NCBI GenBank assembly: GCA_017617145.1
Contig: JAFZWX010000232.1
Coordinates: 1 to 64,000, forward strand
Source: Treponema sp.
Lineage (GTDB): Bacteria; Spirochaetota; Spirochaetia; Treponematales; Treponemataceae
Direction: 5' to 3'
Length of the DNA: 64,000 bases
Shown: piece by piece, positions 17,838 to 26,487 of the stretch
How the letters are laid out: the number at the start of each line of letters is the position of its first letter
How positions within the stretch are numbered: the stretch's first letter is position 1
Program-made: the position numbers and the translations under genes
The notes under the pieces: generated by a model
The model's database searches: none
The model's input: only the letters and a program-made list of their open reading frames with translations
What the model was told of the DNA's origin: nothing

Positions 17838-20747
17838 ATGAATAACAATCTTTCTATTGCCCCGGAACAGTTACAAAAAATCTTCAAACAATACCTCCCA
17901 GACCCGAATGTTCTTTTTGTCTTTTCGACTGATGTTGTTATGAACTCTTGGGTGGACTGGTGTGTTTGTCATGAAGAGGAATCTGGAGTTTCGGCGGTTC
18001 CGCTGGAGAGGTTTGTTTCCTGGGATAAGTTTAAGGGGCAGTATGCTTCGGCAGAACAAGCAGAGAAAAATGTTATTCCTTCGTTACTGCGTAAGATTTT
18101 TGTAAGCAATTTGATTCGACGAAATGCCAAGGAAAAGTTTTTTAAGAAAATCATAAATCCGGAATATGCAGATACAGCAGACTCTTTTACAGACTGGATT
18201 TCAAAAATTCTTCCTTCGCTTAAACTCTGGCATGACCTTAGAGAAAAAATGACTGCAACTGGAACCAGTGTTTCTATCAGCAATGACGAAGAAGATTCTG
18301 ATTTTGAAACCTTATATAAGGAATACGCTGCCTTTCTTGAAGCCAACAATTTTTTTGAGCCAGCCTGGACAGTTCCTGATTTTTCGGCAAACAAAAAAAA
18401 GGTTCTCATAATTTATCCCGAAACTCTGGAGGATTTTGCAGATTACTTTGAAGTTTTTAACAAATGCAAGGATATCACGCTTGTAACAATGCCAGATGCA
18501 GAACCACCCCACCCTGTCTGCATAAAATATCATGATTCTCGAAAAGAGCTGCGCATGACAATTCTTGCAATCAGAAAGCTTGTTACAGACGGTAAAGCAA
18601 ACTGGAGTGACATTACTTTAAATGTCCCGGATCTTGAAACTTACCGGCCTTATCTTGAACGAGAACTTACAAGCTACTGCGTACCTTTTGTAATTCGGGC
18701 AGGCTTTCCACTTACTTCAAATTGCGCCGGTGTAATCTTTAAAGAAATTTCGGACTGTTATAGTTCTGATTTTTCTTATGACAGTGTAAAAGCACTGCTG
18801 TTTGATAATTACATTCCCTGGAAAAAAGAATTTGATGAAGTAAAACAAAACCTTATTCGCGAAGGTCAAAGAATGCGTTGTCTTTGTTCTTACGAAAATC
18901 AGAACGGTCAAAAAACAGATATCTGGAAGGAAGCGCTTTCTAAAATAAATCATGACGAGCGGGAACTCACCTTTTACAATCTGCTCAAAAAAGACATTAC
19001 TGCAATTTGCAACAGTAATACTTTTGCTGCAATTCATGTTGCCTGGATGGCATTTAAATCCCGCTATCTTGAGTCGTCTGATTTTTCGGAGACTGCAGAT
19101 AAAATTATAAGCCGGTGCATTACAGAACTGAACACACTTATTTCAATTGAGAAAAATTATTGTGAACCGATGAGACTTTCTGTAGATTCGCCTTATGATT
19201 TTTTTCTGAATGAACTAAGTACAAAAACTTATACACCTCAAAACAAAGCAACAGGAATTTCTGTATTTCCATATAAACTTTCTGCTGCCGCTGCTTTTAA
19301 ATATCAGTTTGTAATTGATGCAAGCCAGAACAATCTTGAGCTGCCTTTTAAGCGGCTTTCTTTTTTGAATACAGGCAAGCGAAGTTTGCTTAAACTAACC
19401 GATGAAGACAAACGCTTTAATGCATCAAAAACTTTTATAAGGCTTTATGCAAAATCAGGCGGTGGAGATTTTCCGACCTTCTCTTGTGCCGAAGACACCT
19501 TTGCGGGTTTTGCAATTGCACATACTTATCTTGATACAAAAGATGCAGGAAAATTCGCAGATGCCTTGCAGAAGCTTGAAAAGAGTGATTTTATTATGGG
19601 TGAAAGACGCTGGTTCTTAAGCGACCCTTCGAGAACCTCAGGAACCGCAACTGAAAGCCTGTCGAAGGGCCAGCAAGATCAGTTCAACCGCTGGTACTCC
19701 TTCAATAAATCGCGCTATGAACCGGCAGTTCCTTACACTGTACCCCTAGCTCTCAAAAAGAAAATCGACTGGTACCTTATAGAAAACAGAAACATGCAAA
19801 ATCCTAAGCCTGCAGATGATAACGGGAAAATCACAATTTCCCAGTCAGACATGAAAGCATTTTTCCCTTGTCCGCGTCGCTGGTTCTTTTCTAATGTACT
19901 TGCACTTGAACCAGACAGTCTTTCAACCTCGCTATCGGGGCGCTACGACATGGGAAACATTCATCACAAAATTCTGGAATTATACGGAACATATCTTTTA
20001 AAAAACAATCTTCCTCTTCCATATGTAGACGCAGAAGGTACTCTAGAAAATCATGCTAAACTTATTTCTCAAATAAACGCGTTTACACTTGAAGCCATTC
20101 ACAATCCTGATGAAAGTTTTTACGACAGTCCTTTGACAATTCAAATGCTGGAATCGCAAACTTCGACAATCACTCAAACAATTATTGATTTTCTTAAAGG
20201 CTTTTGCTCAAGATTTGGTGGTTACAAAGTTAAGGGTGTGGAAACCTGGTACAACGGAAATAAACCTGAACGCGAATGGAATTACAATGGAAAAATCGAC
20301 TGTATTCTAGTCAGCGGAAATGATAATTCAGAAGATTTCGGTTGGACGATTATTGATTACAAAAACACAGTTACTTCTATGCCAAAAATCAATGAAGCAA
20401 CAGTTGCAGAAGATGGGACTCTAAAAGATTTTCAAATTCCAATGTATATAACACTTATACGTGAGAATGAAAAAAATCAGGAAATAAACCTTGCCGCCTT
20501 TTATGCAATAAAACCGACCAGTACTCAGAAGAATACAATTGTCGTAGATAATTCAAAAAAAGATAAAACGCTTGAACATTACAAGCCAACAATTGAAGCC
20601 TTTGAAAAATATGCAGAACGATTTGCTTCGTGCGTAAAAAATTCTGATTACCATTTGACTGAAGTAGATACCTTTGAAGATTGTGGCGGCTGTTCGTACA
20701 AATCAATCTGCCGCCTTAACTACACAATTGCAGGGAGGACAATATGA
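17838..20747 (+). CDS. addB: AddB/RexB-like recombination exonuclease subunit
   Basis: A 969-residue protein acting with the next gene in double-strand-break resection. The N-terminal two thirds resemble the inactive helicase-like part of AddB. The C-terminus has a PD-(D/E)XK nuclease: GKIDCIL near residue 820 and IIDYKNT near 840. Cysteines placed as for the AddB-type 4Fe-4S staple are present: FPCPRRW near 678 and C-G-G-C-x5-C near 949-958. The ATG at 17838 is preferred; the frame extends 12 codons upstream without family support. A TATAAT lies 7 nt before this ATG without a Shine-Dalgarno or a good -35. A dispersed palindromic repeat is translated in frame at 19624-19671, just before the nuclease domain. 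The stop overlaps the addA start (ATGA). Confidence 0.8.
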   Translation: MNNNLSIAPEQLQKIFKQYLPDPNVLFVFSTDVVMNSWVDWCVCHEEESGVSAVPLERFVSWDKFKGQYASAEQAEKNVIPSLLRKIFVSNLIRRNAKEKFFKKIINPEYADTADSFTDWISKILPSLKLWHDLREKMTATGTSVSISNDEEDSDFETLYKEYAAFLEANNFFEPAWTVPDFSANKKKVLIIYPETLEDFADYFEVFNKCKDITLVTMPDAEPPHPVCIKYHDSRKELRMTILAIRKLVTDGKANWSDITLNVPDLETYRPYLERELTSYCVPFVIRAGFPLTSNCAGVIFKEISDCYSSDFSYDSVKALLFDNYIPWKKEFDEVKQNLIREGQRMRCLCSYENQNGQKTDIWKEALSKINHDERELTFYNLLKKDITAICNSNTFAAIHVAWMAFKSRYLESSDFSETADKIISRCITELNTLISIEKNYCEPMRLSVDSPYDFFLNELSTKTYTPQNKATGISVFPYKLSAAAAFKYQFVIDASQNNLELPFKRLSFLNTGKRSLLKLTDEDKRFNASKTFIRLYAKSGGGDFPTFSCAEDTFAGFAIAHTYLDTKDAGKFADALQKLEKSDFIMGERRWFLSDPSRTSGTATESLSKGQQDQFNRWYSFNKSRYEPAVPYTVPLALKKKIDWYLIENRNMQNPKPADDNGKITISQSDMKAFFPCPRRWFFSNVLALEPDSLSTSLSGRYDMGNIHHKILELYGTYLLKNNLPLPYVDAEGTLENHAKLISQINAFTLEAIHNPDESFYDSPLTIQMLESQTSTITQTIIDFLKGFCSRFGGYKVKGVETWYNGNKPEREWNYNGKIDCILVSGNDNSEDFGWTIIDYKNTVTSMPKINEATVAEDGTLKDFQIPMYITLIRENEKNQEINLAAFYAIKPTSTQKNTIVVDNSKKDKTLEHYKPTIEAFEKYAERFASCVKNSDYHLTEVDTFEDCGGCSYKSICRLNYTIAGRTI
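19624..19671. repeat. Paired in-frame palindromic repeat inside addB
   Basis: Two inverted copies of the CCCTTCGA core (CCCTTCGAGAACCTCAGGAA and AGCCTGTCGAAGGG) form a potential hairpin inside the coding frame. They are translated as DPSRTSGT followed by ESLSKGQ, apparently in a tolerant linker before the nuclease domain. Confidence 0.75.
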
Positions 20748-23700
20748 GCACTATAAATGAATATAAATATCTTGACCTTCTTGAACAAATCAATAAAAAA
20801 CTCGATGACAAGCAGCGTGCCGTTTGCTGCAGAACAGACAATACAATTGTTGCAGCCGGAGCCGGCTCTGGGAAAACACAGGTTCTTGCAACACGTTTTG
20901 CCTGGCTTGTAATGTCACAAAATATTCATGCACCAGAAATTCTTACGCTGACATTTACAAAAAAAGCTGCCGGTGAAATGTACGAACGGATTTATCAGAC
21001 GCTTTCATTTTTTGCGAATAATCCAGAAACACCTGAACTTGAAAAAAAACGGGCGGCACTCGCACTTGAAGAATTTTCTGAAACTCATATTCAAACACTT
21101 GATTCTTATTGCAACTCTATAGTTAAGCAGGCAGCAAATCGTTATGGAATCCGCCCCGATTTTACAGCTGGCGGAAGTGATTCTTTTGAAGATATAAAAA
21201 AGCTTGCACTTCCCTACGTTTTTGCAAATAAAGAAAGGCCTTGTGTTCAACAATATACAAGAGCCGGACAGCTTGAAGATTTTGCATATTCTATCCTTGC
21301 CACTGCGGTTTGTAATTATACGACACTTGCCGATGCTCCTGATTTTTTCTGTTCTAAAATTGAAACACAAAAATCAATACTTCTTAACTGCTGGAATTTA
21401 CTTATAGGAAATCTTAATCCTTTACTTGATGACTACATCCATGAATGTAATACAGCACGAATTTCAAAAGGTGACACTCCTTATATTTTGAAATCATTTA
21501 GTTTTGCAGATTTACTTTCAAAAACAAATTCGTCAACAGCAAAAGATTTTAAAACAATACAACCTTGGGCAACCCAACTTTATGAAAACCTTAAAAAAAT
21601 ACAGAATTTTAAATTTCCAAACAACGGCTACACAAACCCTTTGCGCAGTGCAAAAAAATTACTTACGGATGAATTTATAAATCCTATTTTTCCACTTTGT
21701 GCTTACATAGCACAGTTAGACACAACTAACGAATTATATAAAATGTTTGATGAATTTACAGAAATAGTAAATGATTCTAAACGTCAAACCGGGAATCTCA
21801 CCTTTGCAGACATTTCTGAACTTGCACTTAAGATCCTGAACGAACAGGAAGATTTACTCATGCAAGAACAGAATGCCTACAAAAAAATTATGATTGATGA
21901 GTTTCAGGATAACAATGGTAAAAACAGGGATCTGTTGTTTTTGCTTAATAAAATCCCTGGGGTTCCTGAGCCTGTCGAAGGACAAAAACTATTCTTTGTT
22001 GGCGATGAAAAACAGTCAATTTACAAATTCCGTGGAGCTGATGTTTCGGTATTCAACAAACTAAAGACCGACCTTGGAGAAGAATGCTTTTTGCAGATGA
22101 ACTACAACTATCGTTCGAACAATGAACTTCTTGCAACCTTTAACTACATCTTTGGTAAAAACGATTATATTTTTGACAGCAAATCCGACGAGTTGTTTGA
22201 AGCACAATATTCTGTACCTGCAATAAAATTTGATCCGGTTACACAAAAGGAACTTCCTCAAGCTTCACTATTCGAACCCGGCAAAAGAAAACTTACAATA
22301 ACAAGGCTCGAACCAGAAGAAATTGACAAGGACAATCATTTTGGTATAAAAGACCAGCTGGCAATTTATATTGCAAAAAAGATTCGGGATTATAAAAAAG
22401 AAAAAGAAGCAAATGGAGAAAAATATTCATATTCAAAATTTGCAATTCTTGACCGTGGACGAACAGACAGACGATATCTTATAAAGTGGCTTAATATTTT
22501 TAACATTCCGTACACGCTCGATATGAATACTTCAATTTTTTCGGATGGGCCGATTAATGATATTTACAACTTTATTCAATTGTGTGTTTATCCTCAAGAT
22601 AAAATTTCGTTTGCAGGATATCTTTCTTCTCCGTTTGCAAACTTAAGGGAAGAAACTGTTGAAGCAATTTTAGCTGGAGACAAAGCAGAAGATTTAACAG
22701 ATGAAACTGAACGCAAAAAATATCAGACAGCAATGGATTTTTATGAAGAGCAGAAGCTTTTAACCTTGAGCCGCCCGCTTACAAAAACACTTGAAGTTTT
22801 GTGGAATGATTGCGGCTACCGTTATGAAACAATCTTCAGTTACAGAAAATCTCTTTACCAGGAACAGTTTGATATGCTTTTTGAACTTGCACGCCAGACA
22901 GATTTAAACGATAAAGGCATTGCATGGTTTGTAGATCAGTTGAGTCAAATTAAAGATAATGAGATTTCGAATTTTGGCAAAGACGTTGAAATCAATGTTA
23001 CCGATATTACCTATCCGCTCGAAAAAAGTGATGCTGTAAATATCATGACAATTCATAAAAGCAAAGGATTGCAATTTGAATACGTTTTTGTTTATGGCTG
23101 TACAAATGTAAATCGCAAAACAAAAGATTCTCAATTTTTCTTTGATGAAAAGATTGGGCTTACAATAAAGCCTGGTAATGGGACAAAAAACTTTTTCTTT
23201 ATACAACAGGAAGATAAAGCAACCCGCGAAGAGCTTGCTGAATTCCGCCGCTTGATTTACGTTGCAATTACACGCGCCGAAGAGTTTGCTGAGATTGTTG
23301 GAGCCTGGAAATTTGAACCAAGCGACAGCGATTACGAAGAAAACTCCTTCAAGCTTATTGAAAACATGGTTCGATATTATTCAATGGAAGATAAGCAGAC
23401 AGAACAACCATTTGTTTTAAACAAAATAGAACCTGTTAAACGAGAATCAATGGAAGATATGATTTATGACAATAATTCGTTTACAGCAGAAAAAACGCAT
23501 GTTAAACTTGCCGAACAACTCTATCAGAAAGAACCTGCCATAAAATATGAGTGGCCGGAATCAAACAGAAAAACTCCTTCGTCACTTGAAAAAGAGTATC
23601 TTGAAAAACAGGGAGCCGGAACACAAGCCTCTGCCCCTCAAGATTCCGATAGTGGAGAAAGATTTGATTCACCTGAAGACACACTTGATACACCAGTTTT

Positions 23701-24205
23701 CACCGCCGCCGATTTTGGAACGCTAGTTCACGCGATGCTCGAAGCTCAGGCAAACGGGACCCCTTGCGACAATTATAAACCGGAACCAAAGCTTCTTAAA
23801 AATCTTCCAGACAGCCCTGATGTTATGAAGCAGTTTTTGGATGACTGCCGGACAATGTGTAAAAACTTTGCGCAAAGTGATTTGGGCAAGGCCCTTGAAG
23901 AGTGTAAGGCAGCTGGCCACTTTTACCGCGCAGAATGGGCATTCCGAATGCTGTTAGACGGATACATTTTCACCGGCTCCATAGATTTGATTTTCGAAAA
24001 CCCAGACGGCACCTACACGATTGTAGATTACAAATCAGACAAAGAAATTAATGTTGAATTATACCGCGGCCAGCAAGACTGCTACAAAAAAGCCGCTGCC
24101 AGAATGCTCAAGGTTGGTGAAGAAAAAATCAGCTGCTGGTTGTACTTTTTGCGGCACTCGCAGTCCCTGTGCTTCGACAAGCTCAGCAACCGCGTCGAAA
24201 GATAA
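20744..24205 (+). CDS. addA: AddA/RecB-like UvrD-family helicase-nuclease
   Basis: A 1153-residue helicase-nuclease partner of the preceding gene. Visible motifs: Walker A GAGSGKT near residues 40-46; motif Ia TLTFTKKAAGEM; motif II DEFQD near 384; GDEKQSIYKFRGAD near 420; motif V/VI region TIHKSKGLQFEYVFVYG and RRLIYVAITRAEE. A C-terminal PD-(D/E)XK site includes GSIDLIF and VDYKSDKE near 1094. It is translationally coupled to addB by ATGA. Two oddities: GVPEPVEGQ, a translated palindromic repeat, is inserted between motif II and the GDEKQ motif; and the last 15 or so residues (CFDKLSNRVER) also appear to be encoded by a copy of the same repeat. The gene ends 4 nt from the convergent AEC-transporter gene. 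Confidence 0.88.
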   Translation: MSTINEYKYLDLLEQINKKLDDKQRAVCCRTDNTIVAAGAGSGKTQVLATRFAWLVMSQNIHAPEILTLTFTKKAAGEMYERIYQTLSFFANNPETPELEKKRAALALEEFSETHIQTLDSYCNSIVKQAANRYGIRPDFTAGGSDSFEDIKKLALPYVFANKERPCVQQYTRAGQLEDFAYSILATAVCNYTTLADAPDFFCSKIETQKSILLNCWNLLIGNLNPLLDDYIHECNTARISKGDTPYILKSFSFADLLSKTNSSTAKDFKTIQPWATQLYENLKKIQNFKFPNNGYTNPLRSAKKLLTDEFINPIFPLCAYIAQLDTTNELYKMFDEFTEIVNDSKRQTGNLTFADISELALKILNEQEDLLMQEQNAYKKIMIDEFQDNNGKNRDLLFLLNKIPGVPEPVEGQKLFFVGDEKQSIYKFRGADVSVFNKLKTDLGEECFLQMNYNYRSNNELLATFNYIFGKNDYIFDSKSDELFEAQYSVPAIKFDPVTQKELPQASLFEPGKRKLTITRLEPEEIDKDNHFGIKDQLAIYIAKKIRDYKKEKEANGEKYSYSKFAILDRGRTDRRYLIKWLNIFNIPYTLDMNTSIFSDGPINDIYNFIQLCVYPQDKISFAGYLSSPFANLREETVEAILAGDKAEDLTDETERKKYQTAMDFYEEQKLLTLSRPLTKTLEVLWNDCGYRYETIFSYRKSLYQEQFDMLFELARQTDLNDKGIAWFVDQLSQIKDNEISNFGKDVEINVTDITYPLEKSDAVNIMTIHKSKGLQFEYVFVYGCTNVNRKTKDSQFFFDEKIGLTIKPGNGTKNFFFIQQEDKATREELAEFRRLIYVAITRAEEFAEIVGAWKFEPSDSDYEENSFKLIENMVRYYSMEDKQTEQPFVLNKIEPVKRESMEDMIYDNNSFTAEKTHVKLAEQLYQKEPAIKYEWPESNRKTPSSLEKEYLEKQGAGTQASAPQDSDSGERFDSPEDTLDTPVFTAADFGTLVHAMLEAQANGTPCDNYKPEPKLLKNLPDSPDVMKQFLDDCRTMCKNFAQSDLGKALEECKAAGHFYRAEWAFRMLLDGYIFTGSIDLIFENPDGTYTIVDYKSDKEINVELYRGQQDCYKKAAARMLKVGEEKISCWLYFLRHSQSLCFDKLSNRVER
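21959..21983. repeat. In-frame palindromic repeat inside addA
   Basis: GGTTCCTGAGCCTGTCGAAG is translated as VPEPVEG within the helicase core, between the DEFQD box and the GDEKQ box. The flanking motifs are intact, so the insertion is likely tolerated in a surface loop. Confidence 0.8.
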
Positions 24206-24209
24206 TTAA

Positions 24210-25127
24210 TTATAGCAGCCCCATCACCCATTCACCAAGTGCAACAAAAGTTGGAATTGTCAAAATGCAGAACAGGCTTGTAATTGTAACTATAAGGCTT
24301 GCAAAAGATTTGTCGTGATCAAAAACTACGGCTAGGCCCGGGATTGTTGTTGCAACAGGACACATAGAGCAGATGTAAATTGCAAAGAGCATCATTTTTA
24401 TGTCTGCCATATTTGCAAAGATTTTGTAGGCAACAAGGATTACCACAAGATTACAAACAGAGGCAACAACCAGACGGAACAAGGTTGTTTTAATAACACG
24501 CGCAATATAAGAACGGTCAAACTCAAAGCGTGCAAAAAGGATTCCAAGCAAGAGCATTGCCATTGGGGTGTTTATATCGGCAATCATAACGATTGGTTTT
24601 TGAATGAGTTCCGGCAGTTTGAACGGCAGACAGAAAAGTATAAGTCCAATCGTTACCGCAATGATATTCGGGTTTGTAATGATTTTTTTTATGTTTGTGG
24701 TACCGCTCACCTGGTAGTAGCCGTAGGTCCAGATAAGAACATTAAAAATAATGAGGTAACCCATAAGGTAAAAAACACCTTCATCGCCAAATACACCGCG
24801 AATCAAGGGGATTCCTACAAAGCCACAGTTTGTAAACGCAACTGCAATTCGGTCAATTTTTTCTTTGGAGGAAAGGATTCCAAGCAGAATCATTATGCCG
24901 TGCATTACAAGTGCGATAAACGCTGCAAACCAAAGCTGGCCAAATTTGTGCCAGCTGAATTCCATATTAAAACTGTTGAGAACTAAAAAAGGATTTATAA
25001 AATAAAGCAGCAGGCGACTCATGAACTTTTGCTGTTCGTCGGTTACTTTTACAATGCGGGCAAAAATATAACCTGCCACCGTGATGATTGTCATTATTGT
25101 TAATTGTTTTAAAACAAGTAAATACAT
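24210..25127 (-). CDS. AEC-family (auxin efflux carrier-like) membrane transporter
   Basis: A 305-residue inner-membrane protein with about 10 hydrophobic segments and the AEC/Mem_trans signature regions (AFTNCGFVGIPL near residue 100; PMAMLLLGILFARFE in the second half). Family members export small organic acids or amino-acid-related compounds; the substrate cannot be assigned. The ATG at 25127 is taken because it lies one base after the upstream stop. A start at 25148 would overlap that gene by 20 nt. It probably forms a two-gene operon with the small multidrug export-type protein. Confidence 0.8.
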   Translation of the reverse strand: MYLLVLKQLTIMTIITVAGYIFARIVKVTDEQQKFMSRLLLYFINPFLVLNSFNMEFSWHKFGQLWFAAFIALVMHGIMILLGILSSKEKIDRIAVAFTNCGFVGIPLIRGVFGDEGVFYLMGYLIIFNVLIWTYGYYQVSGTTNIKKIITNPNIIAVTIGLILFCLPFKLPELIQKPIVMIADINTPMAMLLLGILFARFEFDRSYIARVIKTTLFRLVVASVCNLVVILVAYKIFANMADIKMMLFAIYICSMCPVATTIPGLAVVFDHDKSFASLIVTITSLFCILTIPTFVALGEWVMGLL

Positions 25128-25128
25128 T

Positions 25129-25611
25129 TTATTTTCCCATTGCTGCAAAAAGTGCAGTAAATAATCCGAGTGAAACTGCCATCATTATGAGTCCCGCAAT
25201 TAAAACGCCAAGCATTACGGCAATTATTGTGTCTTTGAATTTCATATCAAGAAGGCTGGCTCCAAGTGTTCCGGTCCAGGCGCCAGTACCAGGCAAAGGA
25301 ATTGCAACAAAAAGCATAAGGGCAAGGAAAATCCCGCGGCCTGCTTTTTCCTGCATTTTTTCTCCTGCAGCAGCACCCTTAGTTAAAAAGAAGCGGCACA
25401 TTCCGCCAATAACTTTTTTATCCTGACCCCATTCCAGAAACTTTCGCGCAAACAAATAGATAATAGGAACAGGCAGCATGTTGCCAATAATACAAACAAT
25501 ATATGAAGAAACAATCGGCATCTGCAGGGCCTGCGAAACAGGAATTGCTCCACGAAGCTCAATAAGCGGCACCATTGAAATAAAAAAAATCCAGAGATAA
25601 TTTTTTAACAT
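25129..25611 (-). CDS. Small multidrug export-type membrane protein (COG2426-like)
   Basis: A 160-residue protein with about four hydrophobic segments and the family blocks PLIELRGAIPVS near residues 13-24 and PLPGTGAWTGTLGA near 105-118. The family name 'small multidrug export' is historical and does not establish function. The ATG at 25611 is preferred over a TTG five codons upstream, because the TATAAT of a good promoter overlaps that upstream stretch. The ATG lies 6 nt from the -10 box and has no Shine-Dalgarno, consistent with leaderless translation. Confidence 0.78.
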   Translation of the reverse strand: MLKNYLWIFFISMVPLIELRGAIPVSQALQMPIVSSYIVCIIGNMLPVPIIYLFARKFLEWGQDKKVIGGMCRFFLTKGAAAGEKMQEKAGRGIFLALMLFVAIPLPGTGAWTGTLGASLLDMKFKDTIIAVMLGVLIAGLIMMAVSLGLFTALFAAMGK

Positions 25612-25617
25612 AACGCT

Positions 25618-25645
25618 ATTATACAAAAAAGCACCTCTTGTGCAA
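25618..25645 (-). promoter_or_regulatory. Candidate leaderless promoter of the COG2426-like gene
   Basis: Minus strand TTGCAC (25645-25640), 16-bp spacer, TATAAT (25623-25618), then 6 nt to the ATG at 25611. Confidence 0.6.
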
Positions 25646-25683
25646 ACGGCAGTATTATAATAAAATCGCGACAGTGACTTTTC

Positions 25684-25725
25684 ACAGACAGTTCGAAGTC
25701 CTTCCTGTCTATAAACAAAACCAGG
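25684..25725 (+). promoter_or_regulatory. preQ1-I riboswitch aptamer
   Basis: AGACAG (25686-25691) pairs with CTGTCT (25705-25710). The loop is TTCGAAGTCCTTC and the A-rich tail is ATAAACAAAACCAGG. The loop (TCGAAGT) and tail closely resemble the class I preQ1 aptamer of Thermoanaerobacter (TCGCAGT and TTAACAAAACAAGG). The CCT of the loop can pair with the AGG of the tail as pseudoknot P2. The downstream gene is a YhhQ-type queuosine-precursor transporter, which is a classic preQ1 regulon member. A TATAAT at 25656-25661 is the likely -10 box. The ribosome-binding site AGAGGT is at 25740-25745. Confidence 0.72.
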
Positions 25726-25753
25726 TCAATTCTTTTTTCAGAGGTCATTTAAA

Positions 25754-26446
25754 ATGAATGAACTTTTACTCATCATCACACTCTTAGTGTCTTTTGGAGG
25801 AACTCTTTTATTCCTCAAGGTATTCGGCAAGGGCGGACTTTTCGCCTGGGTTGGAATCTGTACGCTTTTTGCAAACATCGAAGTTACAATTGTAGTTCAC
25901 GCTTTTGGCATGGACCAGACTTTGGGTAACACACTTTTTGCAGCAACTTTTTTGGCAACAGATATTTTAAGCGAGATTTACGGAAAGAAAGAAGCATCAA
26001 AGGGCGTCTTAGCCGGAATCTTTACAAGCCTTACTTTTATTCTTCTTTCGTTTATGTGGGTTCACTATATTCCTGCCGAAAGTGACTGGGCTACCCCTTA
26101 TGTAAAAGGTCTTTTTACAAACACCCCGCGCATGCTTTTGAGCAGTCTTATTGCCTACGCAGTTTCAGAAGCAATTGATGTTTCGCTTTATCATGCCTGG
26201 TGGAATCTTACAGAAAAGAAAACAGGCAGTCATACAAAAATGCTCTGGTTCAGAAATAATTTTTCTACACTCATTTCGCAGTTCATCAACATTGTGATTT
26301 TTAATTTTGGTGCGTTTCTTGGCATTTACAGCTTTAAGGAGCTCGTGGCAATTACCGGCGCCTGTTATGTAATTTACATTGCAACCAGTCTGCTCGACAC
26401 TCCGTTTGTTTATTTAGCACGAAAGATTGCAAAGGTCGAAGAGTAA
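25754..26446 (+). CDS. yhhQ: Queuosine-precursor transporter, YhhQ/COG1738 family
   Basis: A 230-residue inner-membrane protein with about six hydrophobic segments and family hallmarks ATFLATDILSEIYGKKEA (near residues 55-72) and the conserved polar stretch RNNFSTLISQFINIVIF. The family imports queuosine precursors (preQ0/preQ1), which are used for tRNA wobble modification. The start is supported by AGAGGT 8 nt upstream. A preQ1-I-like aptamer lies in its leader, so expression should respond to the transported ligand. The gene stands alone; a terminator hairpin follows. Confidence 0.88.
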   Translation: MNELLLIITLLVSFGGTLLFLKVFGKGGLFAWVGICTLFANIEVTIVVHAFGMDQTLGNTLFAATFLATDILSEIYGKKEASKGVLAGIFTSLTFILLSFMWVHYIPAESDWATPYVKGLFTNTPRMLLSSLIAYAVSEAIDVSLYHAWWNLTEKKTGSHTKMLWFRNNFSTLISQFINIVIFNFGAFLGIYSFKELVAITGACYVIYIATSLLDTPFVYLARKIAKVEE

Positions 26447-26484
26447 AAAAAAAGAGTCTCCTAGGGGCTTCGCCCCTAAGACCC
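26447..26484 (-). terminator. Intrinsic terminator between convergent genes
   Basis: On the minus strand GTCT-TAGGGGC-GAA-GCCCCTA-GG-AGAC folds into a strong hairpin followed by a run of nine Ts (26455-26447, with AG close by). It terminates the alpha-galactosidase operon. The hairpin could also act on yhhQ transcripts, though the plus strand has no good T run. Confidence 0.8.
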
Positions 26485-26487
26485 CAA

